NCBI RefSeq assembly: GCF_000422325.1
Contig: NZ_AULO01000008.1
Span: 124,001-188,000, forward strand
Length of the DNA: 64,000 bases
Origin: Marinospirillum minutulum DSM 6287
GTDB lineage: Bacteria > Pseudomonadota > Gammaproteobacteria > Pseudomonadales > Halomonadaceae
Reading direction: 5' to 3'
Below are positions 19,801 to 27,981 of the stretch, in pieces. Every line of letters begins with the position of its first letter. Position 1 is the stretch's first letter. A model generated the notes under the pieces. The model was not told the origin of the DNA. It did no database searches and was given only the letters and a program-made list of their open reading frames with translations. The position numbers and the translations under genes are program-made.

Positions 19801-20694
19801 ATGCCCGCTACCCAACTTAGCCTGCCCGCACCGGCTAAAATTAACCGACTACTACACATTACAGGTAAAAGGCCTGATGGTTACCATCAACTGCAAACCT
19901 TATTTCAGTTTTTAGACCTGCAAGACGAGCTGCACTTTCAGCTAAATAACAAGGGTGAAATTAGCCTTCACCCACCCTTAAACGGCGTGGCTTTAGAAGA
20001 TAACTTGGTTATGCGTGCGGTGCGTCTATTGCAGCCCTTGCGTGCCAACCCCCGCCTGGGTGTTAAAATCCACTTACAAAAAAACCTTCCTATGGGTGGT
20101 GGTTTAGGTGCTGGCAGTTCAGATGCTGCCACTACTTTATTGGCACTTAATCAGCTATGGCAACTGGGGTTAAACCTAACGCAGTTAGCAGAAATCGGTT
20201 TACAGTTAGGTGCCGACCTCCCTATTTTTATATTTGGACAAACTGCTTGGGCCGAGGGGGTAGGTGAAATTCTTACACCTATCAAAGCAGAAGAGGCACT
20301 TTACCTGTTAGTTTTTCCTGGCTGCCACTGTGATACAGGCAAACTGTTTAGTCACCCAGACTTACCTCGCGCTACGCCTTTAATCAACCCTAACAATGCA
20401 AACCAGCATTTAGGAGAAAATGATTTTGAAGCCCTAGTTAGGCAGCTTTACCCAGCAGTGGAAGCTACTTTTGCTTGGTTATTGGCAGAAAATCAGCAGC
20501 CTTTTCTTACAGGAAGTGGTGCCAGTGTTTATTGCAAAATGAATACTCTAGAGCAAGCCAACGCCCTGCTAAACAAGCTGCCGAGTAACTTTGCTGGCTT
20601 TAAACCCCAAGCTTGGGTTACTAAAAGCTGTAACCAATCTTTAGCGCATGTAAAATTGATAGCAGACAAAGGTTCACTTTTTAATTTTGCTTAG
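19801..20694 (+). CDS. ispE: 4-diphosphocytidyl-2-C-methyl-D-erythritol kinase
   Basis: 297 residues from the ATG at 19801. The frame is open further upstream into lolB, but the conserved LPAPAKINRLLHITG starts just after this ATG. The GHMP-kinase ATP motif PMGGGLGAGSSDAA is at about residue 96 and the C-terminal motif FLTGSGASVY at about 237. It acts in the methylerythritol phosphate isoprenoid pathway. The 3' end carries the promoter of tRNA-Gln. Confidence 0.97.
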   Translation: MPATQLSLPAPAKINRLLHITGKRPDGYHQLQTLFQFLDLQDELHFQLNNKGEISLHPPLNGVALEDNLVMRAVRLLQPLRANPRLGVKIHLQKNLPMGGGLGAGSSDAATTLLALNQLWQLGLNLTQLAEIGLQLGADLPIFIFGQTAWAEGVGEILTPIKAEEALYLLVFPGCHCDTGKLFSHPDLPRATPLINPNNANQHLGENDFEALVRQLYPAVEATFAWLLAENQQPFLTGSGASVYCKMNTLEQANALLNKLPSNFAGFKPQAWVTKSCNQSLAHVKLIADKGSLFNFA

Positions 20695-20701
20695 CTATAA
20701 T
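20673..20701 (+). promoter_or_regulatory. Sigma-70 promoter for tRNA-Gln
   Basis: TTCACT (20673-20678), a 17-base spacer and a perfect TATAAT (20696-20701) end 15 bases before the tRNA 5' end. The promoter overlaps the ispE stop codon. Confidence 0.75.
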
Positions 20702-20716
20702 TCGCCACCGTAATGT

Positions 20717-20791
20717 TGGGGTATAGCCAAGTGGTAAGGCAGCTGGTTTTGGTCCAGCCATCCGGGAGTTCGAATCTTCCTACCCCAGCCA
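20717..20791 (+). tRNA. tRNA-Gln (anticodon TTG)
   Basis: 75 bases including an encoded CCA. The acceptor TGGGGTA pairs with TACCCCA. The anticodon stem GCTGG/CCAGC encloses the loop TTTTGGT with anticodon TTG. The T-arm contains TTCGAAT. Its position between ispE and prs is conserved in pseudomonads. Confidence 0.97.
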
Positions 20792-20868
20792 CTTTTACAT
20801 AAGTATTCTTCGGGCTGGTTCCGGCAACCACCCATCCTCCGTAATACCTCAGTCAGCAAGGTGAGTAC

Positions 20869-21816
20869 GTGTCCAACTTGATGGTGTTTTCCGGTAATGC
20901 TAATCCTGAACTAGGTCGTAAAGTAGTTGCCTGCCTAGACATTCGCATGGGTGATGCAACTATCGGTCAGTTTAGCGATGGTGAAATTGCCATTGAAATC
21001 AACGAAAATGTACGTGGTAAAGACGTTTTTGTTATTCAGTCCACCTGTGCGCCAACTAACGACAACCTAATGGAGCTTATCCTAATGGTTGACGCTTTAC
21101 GTCGCGCTTCAGCACATCGTATTACTGCTGTTATTCCCTATTTTGGTTATGCACGCCAAGATCGCCGAGTGCGTTCAGCGCGTGTACCTATTTCTGCCAA
21201 GGTTATTGCTGACATGATGTGCGCCGCTGGCGTAAACCGTGTAATGACAATGGACTTACACGCCGACCAAATTCAAGGATTCTTTGATGTGCCAGTAGAT
21301 AACATCTACGGTTCACCTATCCTACTTGACAACATAGAACGTCAAAACTACGAAAATATGGTCGTTGTTTCACCAGACGTAGGTGGTGTTGTTCGTGCTC
21401 GCGCCATTGCCAAAGAGCTAAATGATACTGACCTAGCCATTATCGATAAACGTCGCCCTCAAGCTAACCAAGCCCAAGTGATGCACATTATTGGTGATGT
21501 TAAAGACCGTACCTGCGTACTTGTAGATGATATGGTTGATACCGCTGGCACACTTTGCAAAGCAGCTGAAGCACTTAAAGCCCGTGGTGCAAAACGTGTT
21601 GTAGCCTATTCAACTCACGCAATTCTTTCAGGTGCAGCCATAAGCAATATTTCTAACTCTTTGCTAGACGAACTCATTGTTACCGACACCATTCCTATCC
21701 GTGATGAAGTAATGAAGTGTGGTAAGATTCGCCAGCTAACTATTTCGGGTCTTCTAGCAGAAGCGGTACGCCGTGTAAGCAATGAAGAGTCCATTAGCGC
21801 TATGTTCCGTTCTTAG
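20869..21816 (+). CDS. prs: Ribose-phosphate pyrophosphokinase
   Basis: 315 residues from a GTG start preceded by AAGG at 7 bases spacing. Conserved blocks include [10 protein letters not shown], the PRPP-binding loop [12 protein letters not shown] at about residues 217-228, and the C-terminus [13 protein letters not shown]. It makes PRPP for nucleotide, His and Trp synthesis. It lies downstream of tRNA-Gln and ahead of rplY-pth-ychF. Confidence 0.98.
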   Translation: MSNLMVFSGNANPELGRKVVACLDIRMGDATIGQFSDGEIAIEINENVRGKDVFVIQSTCAPTNDNLMELILMVDALRRASAHRITAVIPYFGYARQDRRVRSARVPISAKVIADMMCAAGVNRVMTMDLHADQIQGFFDVPVDNIYGSPILLDNIERQNYENMVVVSPDVGGVVRARAIAKELNDTDLAIIDKRRPQANQAQVMHIIGDVKDRTCVLVDDMVDTAGTLCKAAEALKARGAKRVVAYSTHAILSGAAISNISNSLLDELIVTDTIPIRDEVMKCGKIRQLTISGLLAEAVRRVSNEESISAMFRS

Positions 21817-21875
21817 TCCAATAGATTAAAGCGAACCAAGCCATTAAAAGTATCCCCTTTAGGGGTAATGTGAAA

Positions 21876-21910
21876 AACAGGTGATCTGGTCGCGGATGCC
21901 TGTTCTTTCT
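21876..21910 (+). terminator. Possible hairpin in the prs-rplY gap
   Basis: AACAGG (21876-21881) can pair with CCTGTT (21899-21904), followed by CTTTCTTTTATT. The stem is short, so this is either a weak prs terminator or a leader structure of rplY. Confidence 0.4.
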
Positions 21911-21939
21911 TTTATTAAGCAGTCCACGAGGACAACACT

Positions 21940-22584
21940 ATGTCACAATTTAATTTTGAAGCTAAAGTACGTACAGATTTAGGTAAGAGTGCGAGCCGCC
22001 GCCTACGTCGTGAAAACAAATTTATTCCTGCAATCATCTATGGTGGTACTGCAGAGCCTCAGTCAATTGCTCTAGAACAGCGCGAATTCTACCGCATCCT
22101 AGAACTTGACGATGCAGTTTACACCTCTGTTCTTAACCTAAAAATTGATGGTAAAGCTGATAAAGTTATTATTAAGGATATGCAACGCCATCCTTTCAAA
22201 ACTAATACAATAATGCACATTGATTTCCAGCGCGTAGATAACAAAACTAAAGTTAACATTCTTGTTCCTTTCCAACTAGAGAATGAAGAAAACTGTGTTG
22301 GTGTTAAAAATCAAGGTGGTATGTTACTGCGTCAAATGAACGATGTTGAAATTACAGCCCTACCGCAAGATTTACCCGATAACCTAGTGGTTGATGTTGC
22401 CAATTTAGAAGTAGGACAAACCATTCATTTGTCTGATATCAAACTACCTAAAGGCGTAGAAATTATTACTGTTGCACATGGCCACGATAGTGGTGTAGTA
22501 ACAGTTAACGCTAAGCGTGGTGGTTCTGATGAAGAAGATGAAGCAGATGCAGCAGCTGAAGACGAAAAACCAGCAGCTGAATAA
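21940..22584 (+). CDS. rplY: Ribosomal protein L25, long CTC-type
   Basis: 214 residues, the two-domain general-stress-type L25 (Ctc/TL5). An N-terminal 5S rRNA-binding domain (about residues 1-95) is followed by a beta-rich C-terminal domain and an acidic tail (DEEDEADAAAEDEKPAAE). E. coli has only the short 94-residue form; the long form is usual in pseudomonads. It is followed by a strong terminator. Confidence 0.96.
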   Translation: MSQFNFEAKVRTDLGKSASRRLRRENKFIPAIIYGGTAEPQSIALEQREFYRILELDDAVYTSVLNLKIDGKADKVIIKDMQRHPFKTNTIMHIDFQRVDNKTKVNILVPFQLENEENCVGVKNQGGMLLRQMNDVEITALPQDLPDNLVVDVANLEVGQTIHLSDIKLPKGVEIITVAHGHDSGVVTVNAKRGGSDEEDEADAAAEDEKPAAE

Positions 22585-22607
22585 CTTCAGTTAGCAACCT
22601 GCTTTAC

Positions 22608-22655
22608 AACCCAGGCGACTCTACTTTTTTCTACCTAGAGTCACCTGGGTTTTTC
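22608..22655 (+). terminator. Rho-independent terminator after rplY
   Basis: The stem AACCCAGGCGACTCTA (22608-22623) pairs with TAGAGTCACCTGGGT (22636-22650), with one mismatch or bulge, and is followed by TTTTC. It ends the prs-rplY transcript before pth. Confidence 0.85.
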
Positions 22656-22692
22656 ACATCTACCTAATAGAGCTTTCCGGATAAGCTGCACC

Positions 22693-23280
22693 ATGAATAG
22701 CAAAATTAAACTAGTGGTCGGACTCGGTAACCCCGGACAAGAATATGCCCACACCAGACATAATGCTGGTAGCTGGTTAGTAGAAAAACTTGCAGAAGCA
22801 AGTGGTAATAGCTTAAATGCCAGTAAATTTTTTGGCTTACACAGCCAAATTATTTTAGCGGGACAAACCCTACACCTACTTATTCCAACCACCTTTATGA
22901 ATCGCAGCGGCCAAGCCATAGCTGCTTTAGCTAACTTCTACAAATTAATGCCAGAAGAAATTTTAGTGGTTCATGATGAGTTAGATTTACCACCAGGAAC
23001 CATCCGCTTAAAAAAGGGGGGTGGACACGGTGGACACAATGGTCTGCGTGACACCATTAGCGCACTAGGTAACAATAAAGACTTTTATCGTTTAAGAGTT
23101 GGTATAGGCCACCCTGGTCAGGCCAATAAAGTGACTGGCTATGTTTTAGGTAAAGCACCCGAGGGCGAGCAGCTTTGCATTAATGCAGCGCTGGATGAAG
23201 CAGAACGCCATCTAGACAAAATTATTCGTGGCGATTTCAACGCCGCTATGAATCAACTGCATGCTTTTAAAGCAGACTAA
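22693..23280 (+). CDS. pth: Peptidyl-tRNA hydrolase
   Basis: 195 residues. The catalytic region [17 protein letters not shown] (His near residue 24) is intact, along with TFMNRSG and [11 protein letters not shown]. It recycles peptidyl-tRNAs released prematurely from ribosomes. It lies 17 bases upstream of ychF, the usual pairing. Confidence 0.98.
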   Translation: MNSKIKLVVGLGNPGQEYAHTRHNAGSWLVEKLAEASGNSLNASKFFGLHSQIILAGQTLHLLIPTTFMNRSGQAIAALANFYKLMPEEILVVHDELDLPPGTIRLKKGGGHGGHNGLRDTISALGNNKDFYRLRVGIGHPGQANKVTGYVLGKAPEGEQLCINAALDEAERHLDKIIRGDFNAAMNQLHAFKAD

Positions 23281-23297
23281 TATGAAGGATATACCTT

Positions 23298-24392
23298 ATG
23301 GGTTTTAACTGTGGCATCGTCGGTCTGCCCAACGTTGGTAAATCGACCTTATTCAACGCTCTTACCAAATCAGGTATTGCAGCTGAAAACTTTCCTTTTT
23401 GTACTATCGAACCCAATAGTGGCTTGGTTGCAGTACCCGACCCACGTTTAGATGAGCTAGCTAAAATTGTAAAACCAGAAAGAACCCTGCCTACCACCAT
23501 GGAGTTTGTAGACATAGCAGGCCTAGTTGAAGGCGCTTCCAAAGGTGAAGGTTTAGGTAACAAGTTTCTAGCCAATATTCGTGAAACTCATGCTATTGCT
23601 CACGTGGTTCGCTGTTTTGAAGATGATAACGTTATTCATGTGGCGAACAAAGTAGACCCACGCAGCGATATTGAAATTATTAATATGGAACTTGCCTTGG
23701 CTGACTTAGATTCAGTCGAAAAAGGCATTCAAAAATTAGCGCGTTTTGCCAAGGGTGGCGACAAAGAAGCCATAGCACAAAAAGAAATTTTAGAGCGTAT
23801 TTTACCGCATGTTGCCGAAGGCTTACCCCTACGCAGCTTTGGTTTAACTGCCGATGAAAAGCACCTAGTCAGAGCTTATGGCTTCTTAACACTTAAGCCT
23901 ACCATGTACATAGCTAACGTTAGCGAAGAAGGCTTTGAAGACAATCCTTTCCTAGATATTGTTAGAGAAATTGCCGCAGAAGAAAATGCTGCGGTTGTAC
24001 CTGTGTGCAATAAAATTGAAGCAGAAATAGCCGAGCTAGACGACCCAGAAGAAAAAGAAATGTTTCTTGAAACCATGGGGTTAGATGAACCTGGCTTAAA
24101 CCGCGTGATTCGTGCTGGTTATGAATTACTTGGCTTGCACACTTATTTTACCGCTGGTGTGAAAGAAGTACGTGCTTGGACAGTTAAAGAAGGCGCAACC
24201 GCACCGGAAGGTGCTGGCGTTATTCACACCGACTTCCAAAAAGGTTTTATTCGTGCCGAAGTTATCGCCTATGAAGACTTTATACAATTCCAAGGCGAAC
24301 AAGGCGCTAAAGAAGCCGGTAAATGGCGTTTAGAAGGCAAGGAATACATCATCAAAGATGGCGATGTAATGCACTACCGCTTTAATGTCTAG
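23298..24392 (+). CDS. ychF: Redox-regulated ATPase YchF (OLA1 family)
   Basis: 364 residues, TRAFAC-class P-loop protein. Walker A is [14 protein letters not shown] near the N-terminus and G3-like DIAGLVEGA at about residues 73-81. A helical insert and a C-terminal TGS domain ([14 protein letters not shown] onward) follow. YchF prefers ATP, associates with ribosomes and responds to oxidative stress. Its 3' flank carries the promoter of tRNA-Met. Confidence 0.97.
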   Translation: MGFNCGIVGLPNVGKSTLFNALTKSGIAAENFPFCTIEPNSGLVAVPDPRLDELAKIVKPERTLPTTMEFVDIAGLVEGASKGEGLGNKFLANIRETHAIAHVVRCFEDDNVIHVANKVDPRSDIEIINMELALADLDSVEKGIQKLARFAKGGDKEAIAQKEILERILPHVAEGLPLRSFGLTADEKHLVRAYGFLTLKPTMYIANVSEEGFEDNPFLDIVREIAAEENAAVVPVCNKIEAEIAELDDPEEKEMFLETMGLDEPGLNRVIRAGYELLGLHTYFTAGVKEVRAWTVKEGATAPEGAGVIHTDFQKGFIRAEVIAYEDFIQFQGEQGAKEAGKWRLEGKEYIIKDGDVMHYRFNV

Positions 24393-24412
24393 TTAAGCAA
24401 TTCTAAATAGGC

Positions 24413-24441
24413 TTGACAGTTTCGGCTGCCAAGCCTAAAAT
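24413..24441 (+). promoter_or_regulatory. Sigma-70 promoter for tRNA-Met, overlapping a hairpin
   Basis: A consensus TTGACA (24413-24418), a 17-base spacer and TAAAAT (24436-24441) end 14 bases before the tRNA. The same DNA forms an inverted repeat, AGGCTTG (24409-24415) with CAAGCCT (24430-24436) plus an inner CAG/CTG, which could fold in ychF mRNA. Terminator and promoter thus share bases. Confidence 0.8.
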
Positions 24442-24455
24442 CTTGACCTGTTTTT

Positions 24456-24532
24456 GGCTATGTAGCTCAGTTGGTTAGAGCACATCACTCATAATGATGG
24501 GGTCCCCTGTTCAAATCAGGGCATAGCCACCA
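24456..24532 (+). tRNA. tRNA-Met, elongator (anticodon CAT)
   Basis: 77 bases with encoded CCA. The acceptor GGCTATG pairs with CATAGCC. The anticodon stem CATCA/TGATG encloses loop CTCATAA. The sequence resembles the E. coli elongator tRNA-Met and not initiator or tRNA-Ile2. The accessory island starts directly downstream. Confidence 0.96.
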
Positions 24533-24565
24533 ACTTCTTCTAATTAAAGAAGTTAAATAGCTTAT

Positions 24566-24778
24566 TTAGGTGTGAGTCAAGAACGCCCTAGAATGAACGC
24601 TTACGTCTGGGCGACCTTCGGTATCATTTTTATAAGGCTGGTGAAAAGCAGACAGATCGAGTTTTTCAGAGATTAGATAATGCAGAGCAAATTCGAAGGT
24701 GCCAAGCTGAAGCTGTTCAAGATAATTAATTACCACCATCGTCTGCTGGTTATAGTCGTAATGCTTGAATCGAGCCAT
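24566..24778 (-). pseudogene. IS1182-type transposase N-terminal remnant
   Basis: The frame from the ATG at 24778 gives about 70 residues. The first ~58 (MARFKHYDYNQQ, LGTFEFALHYLI, DLSAFH-YKND) match the N-terminus of IS1182-family DDE transposases, normally about 450 residues. After GRPD the sequence departs from the family and stops at 24566, so the gene is cut off, with no catalytic DDE region. The open frame reaches back to 24811. It marks the tRNA-proximal edge of the island. Confidence 0.7.
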
Positions 24779-24838
24779 CCTCATGCCCTCGTTATCTGAA
24801 AATCCAATCAAACCACAATTAAAGAGGTTTTTCTACAG

Positions 24839-24916
24839 CCTGAACGCCGCCATAAACGGCGCGAGCTTGCGAGCGTCCGGCGACCGCCGGGAACGAATTT
24901 AATGGCCTTGTTAGTT
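24839..24916 (-). repeat. attC recombination site of the AAA ATPase cassette
   Basis: In the minus orientation it begins with an R''-type AACTAAC (24910-24916) and ends with a degenerate R' GTTCAGG (24839-24845). Between them the arms are imperfectly complementary, with a shared GCCAT(T)AAA motif and a GC-rich inner palindrome. At 78 bases, directly after the ATPase stop (24920), it has the size and place of an integron attC. Confidence 0.75.
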
Positions 24917-24919
24917 GCT

Positions 24920-26164
24920 TTATCGCAGGAAATCACGTTTTATTACTTTTTGGTGAGTAGAGTCTTTATAAAGTACTAGTTTAATGCACATAAGATATCT
25001 AGGATCTCTTATCGAGTAACTGTTTGCAGCCTCATTCTTGTTTAATAATGGACTAGTGCCTTTTGAAAGCTCACCTAAAATTGATCCAATACCCATATTT
25101 GTTTCTGGAATTGTCTGTGGGAATTCCTTGCGTATAAGCCCATCTATAACGGATGAATCAAACTGATGGCTTCTTACTTTTGCAATGCAAAATATAATTT
25201 GGTTTCTTCGAGCTACAGCGGTTTCTCGACTATTTAAATGACCTTCAACTACCTGATAGCTTTGACGAAGGCCTTGGATAAGCCAGTCTCTATCGGCTTC
25301 TTCTACCAAGCTGGATTCATACTTCCATTCATTTTCTTCAATTGCGTATGCGAGAACTTCACAATACTCATGAACGCGCTGGGCGATCCCAAGAGTAACT
25401 TCCCACACATGGTCTGATATTTCTATTAAGGATGCGCCTGTGGTTAGAATACCGAGCTGTTTAAAACCCTTTTGGATTATTTCCATAACCTGGCCTGAAT
25501 CGAGGCCTGCAACCTTGTCGATCTCACTTATTCGGTTTGATACCGATTCGGAATTCTTTGTTTCCCTAAAATATTGTAGAACCCCATTTGGAATACCTAC
25601 AATTAAGATATTTATATTGCATGCTGCATAGCGACTATCATCCAGAAGGATAATAATATCCGCCAACTCCCTCATTAGTTCTTCAGAATCAAAAATTGAT
25701 TCTAAGTTATCTAAAACTAATATCTTTTTTTTTGATGTAGCTTCAGCGAAAAGCTTGAAAGCCTCTAAAAGCGGCTCATCTTGAGCTACATCAAAATCAC
25801 CAGTGTGTTTCAATCCACCTTTTGCAAAATAAGCATTAACTTCAGCTGCTTTCTCTTCACTGAAACCAAGTTTTTTTATAGTCCCTGGCTCAATAATCGA
25901 ATTACATATTTCTTGCGTTAAAGATTTAAGACGTGAGGCATTCGCACAGTTTGCTACAACAAAAGGAATATTGTTTTCGCCCAAGACTTTTTTGTACAAC
26001 CAAGATTTACCATTCTCACTATCGCCGAAAAGCAGTGTATGTGAATTTCTACTCATTGCTCGGACAAGTAACTTTTCATGAAACGGCCGATCCACATACA
26101 TTAATGAGTTAACCTCACTCATTCTTGGCGTGAAAACTTCTGTAATTTTTTTACGTTCACTCAT
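24920..26164 (-). CDS. AAA family ATPase, cassette-borne
   Basis: 414 residues from the ATG at 26164. The frame is open to 26254, but that extension merely translates the neighbouring attC site. Walker A is GDSENGKS near residue 45, in FGDSENGKSWLYK, and Walker B is KILVLDNLES at about residue 140. The middle resembles the ORC/Cdc6-like or STAND-like AAA fold, and the C-terminal ~150 residues look helical or winged-helix. No nuclease or protease domain is evident. It is the ORF of an integron-type cassette bounded by attC sites. A defence or plasmid/phage-related role is possible but not shown. Confidence 0.75.
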   Translation of the reverse strand: MSERKKITEVFTPRMSEVNSLMYVDRPFHEKLLVRAMSRNSHTLLFGDSENGKSWLYKKVLGENNIPFVVANCANASRLKSLTQEICNSIIEPGTIKKLGFSEEKAAEVNAYFAKGGLKHTGDFDVAQDEPLLEAFKLFAEATSKKKILVLDNLESIFDSEELMRELADIIILLDDSRYAACNINILIVGIPNGVLQYFRETKNSESVSNRISEIDKVAGLDSGQVMEIIQKGFKQLGILTTGASLIEISDHVWEVTLGIAQRVHEYCEVLAYAIEENEWKYESSLVEEADRDWLIQGLRQSYQVVEGHLNSRETAVARRNQIIFCIAKVRSHQFDSSVIDGLIRKEFPQTIPETNMGIGSILGELSKGTSPLLNKNEAANSYSIRDPRYLMCIKLVLYKDSTHQKVIKRDFLR

Positions 26165-26205
26165 TTGATCTTGAATTCCTATTTTTATCGGTATTACACA
26201 CGAGC

Positions 26206-26289
26206 AACTAACGCTTGCAGCATGCGCGCCTACGAAATGGAGCCGAAGGCGCAATGTAGTAGGCGTCGCCGTGCCTGCTTTTGTTAGAA
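26206..26289 (-). repeat. attC recombination site of the PhzF cassette
   Basis: In the minus orientation it runs from R'' TTCTAAC (26283-26289) to R' GTTAGTT (26206-26212). Imperfectly complementary arms share GCAG-CA-G-GCGCCTAC-like segments around a central GC-rich palindrome. At 84 bases it starts 10 bases after the PhzF stop codon, the normal place of an attC. Confidence 0.85.
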
Positions 26290-26299
26290 ATTTGTGTCG

Positions 26300-27097
26300 T
26301 TAAACTGTGATAGTTCCGCTTAAGTATTGAACAGCATTGCCAGAAATAATCACTCTCTCGCCCGACACCGAACAGTTAAGCACACCACCTCGTTTAGAAG
26401 CTTGATAGGCAACAAGATCATTTTTCCCAAGCCGCTCAGCCCAGAGCGGAGCCAAACCTGTATGAATTGATCCTGTTACCGGATCTTCGTCGCCCCCATT
26501 AGCAGGCCAAAAGTATCTGGAAATGAAATCATAATTCTTGGCTTCAGCCGTGCTGGTAACGACAACATCACGGGGCCTTAGTTTCTTTAAGGTCTCGTTA
26601 TTGCGTTGTACAGACAACACTTCGGTTTCAGATTCGTAAACCACAAAATAGGCTTGCGAGTTACAATAGACATCTACCGGCGGTATAGAGAGGCCAGATG
26701 ACAGGTCATCCGGGATAATTTCAACCTTTTCAGGCTTGGTATTCGGGAAGTTCATCTGAACCAGACCTGCCTCGGTTTTCTCGACCAATAATTCTCCAAC
26801 TGCTTTGGCTGAAAATTTAATGCTGGCCAATTTAGTCTGTTTTTTAAACAATACAAAAGCAGAAGCCAATGTTGCATGTCCGCAAAAAGTGATTTCGGTA
26901 AGAGGTGAAAACCACCGAATCTGGTAGGTTGATGCATCTTCTGAAACTAGAAAGGCCGTTTCAGAAAGGTTATTTTCTGCCGCTATGGACTGCATTAAAT
27001 CGTCGGATAGCCACTCATCGGTAATAATTACTGCTGCTGGGTTCCCGCCAAAAACAGAATCTGTAAAAGCATCTACCACAGTTATTTCGATTTCCAT
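26300..27097 (-). CDS. PhzF family isomerase/epimerase, cassette-borne
   Basis: 265 residues, typical PhzF length. Family marks are the N-terminal VDAFTDSVFGGNPAAVI, the catalytic glutamate in NNLSETAFL (about residue 47), GHATLASAF (about 75) and DPVTGS-HTGLAP in the second domain. Members isomerise small carboxylic acids; the substrate is unknown here, and no phenazine genes are near. Both flanks are attC sites, so it was probably gained as a gene cassette. Confidence 0.9.
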   Translation of the reverse strand: MEIEITVVDAFTDSVFGGNPAAVIITDEWLSDDLMQSIAAENNLSETAFLVSEDASTYQIRWFSPLTEITFCGHATLASAFVLFKKQTKLASIKFSAKAVGELLVEKTEAGLVQMNFPNTKPEKVEIIPDDLSSGLSIPPVDVYCNSQAYFVVYESETEVLSVQRNNETLKKLRPRDVVVTSTAEAKNYDFISRYFWPANGGDEDPVTGSIHTGLAPLWAERLGKNDLVAYQASKRGGVLNCSVSGERVIISGNAVQYLSGTITV

Positions 27098-27120
27098 TCA
27101 ACTCTCCGAATTCCAATGAT

Positions 27121-27190
27121 TTCTAACGCTTGGCTTTGCGGCGTGACGGAGCGCAGCGTAGTTACGTCCGACAACAGCCACTTGTTAGGC
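27121..27190 (-). repeat. attC recombination site of the 250-residue cassette
   Basis: In the minus orientation it runs from R'' GCCTAAC (27184-27190) to R' GTTAGAA (27121-27127), 70 bases. The arms are imperfect inverted repeats with shared CTAAC--(A/T)-TGGCT. The stop codon of the upstream ORF lies inside R'' (TAA within GCCTAAC), a common feature of integron cassettes. Confidence 0.88.
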
Positions 27191-27937
27191 CAACTGGGCA
27201 TCCAGTCTCTCGGCGTAATGATGTAAAACCAGAAGCACTAAATGTAACCTGAATGATGAATCTGCCGATTCAGAAAGCCCAGGATGTGAACCTTGCGGAT
27301 GCAAACGCTTCCAAAAGCCTTCTACGAAGCCAGTGCCATTATTCAGAAATTCATTGTACTGCGATGCAAAAAAACCAGTTCGTGCTAGGTCTTCTTTTCG
27401 TTGCTGTGTGGTTGTTCCGGAACCTGCACTCAATAACGCATGGCACTGATTAAAAAAATCTTCAACAAATGATCGCATCTGCGCATTTGCAGCAGCCCAA
27501 TCACCACGGCCATGAGCCGCTATGGCCTGCTCATAATGACCTATTGCAACGTTAAGTCCTCTTCTATTCAATATCTCTACAAGTTTGTTTTCAGACTCAA
27601 GTAGCGGTATAGCTGATGGTAGCGATTTACGGACAGATGATTCCGTTAGCTCGTACCCATCTTTTGCCAGTGCATTCTCAAGTGCTTTAGTATTAGCGCA
27701 GTTTGACCGATCCCGTAATAGATACTCCACGACATCAACTACGAACGGAGCTCCTGATTGCGTTTTGGCATTTCCGTTCTCGACCAAATATTTCGTAATC
27801 GAAGTTTCTTTTTCCTTTATCCACTGACCGGATATAACGCTTTCCAACTCGAATTCTATTGAAAACCTTTCCACTTCATCATGAGTACGGAAGTTAAGTG
27901 CGTTTACCAACGCTAATATGCTTCTTCTTGAAAACAT
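27185..27937 (-). CDS. Abortive-infection-like protein of unknown function, cassette-borne
   Basis: 250 residues. The N-terminal ~55 (FSRRSILALVNALNFRTHDEVERF) resembles N-terminal domains of AbiJ-like proteins. The C-terminal ~100 contains FVEDFFNQCHALL and a LHPQGSHPGLS-x-DSSFRLHLVLL stretch, seen in HEPN-like or abortive-infection proteins. These likenesses are from memory and not tested. It has no signal or membrane segment. As the ORF of the first intact cassette, it ends inside its attC. Confidence 0.65.
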   Translation of the reverse strand: MFSRRSILALVNALNFRTHDEVERFSIEFELESVISGQWIKEKETSITKYLVENGNAKTQSGAPFVVDVVEYLLRDRSNCANTKALENALAKDGYELTESSVRKSLPSAIPLLESENKLVEILNRRGLNVAIGHYEQAIAAHGRGDWAAANAQMRSFVEDFFNQCHALLSAGSGTTTQQRKEDLARTGFFASQYNEFLNNGTGFVEGFWKRLHPQGSHPGLSESADSSFRLHLVLLVLHHYAERLDAQLA

Positions 27938-27955
27938 TAAGAACTCTCTATATGG

Positions 27956-27977
27956 GCCTAACGCTGAGATAACCGCC
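27956..27977 (-). repeat. Truncated attC at the IS91 junction
   Basis: GCCTAAC (27956-27962, R' GTTAGGC on the minus strand) followed by GCTGAGATAACCGCC, the form expected for one end of an attC. The partner R'' box is missing because IS91-type sequence begins just after CTTG at 27978-27981. Confidence 0.65.
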
Positions 27978-27981
27978 CTTG

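Noticed and set aside
24532-24552. Short AACTTCTT/AAGAAGTT inverted repeat directly after tRNA-Met, considered as an attachment site or terminator
   Set aside because: No second copy of the tRNA 3' end was found at the island's far side, and no T-run follows, so neither an att site nor a terminator is supported.
26165-26254. N-terminal extension of the AAA ATPase frame
   Set aside because: These 30 codons translate the attC arm and its flank; the ATG at 26164 fits the protein better.
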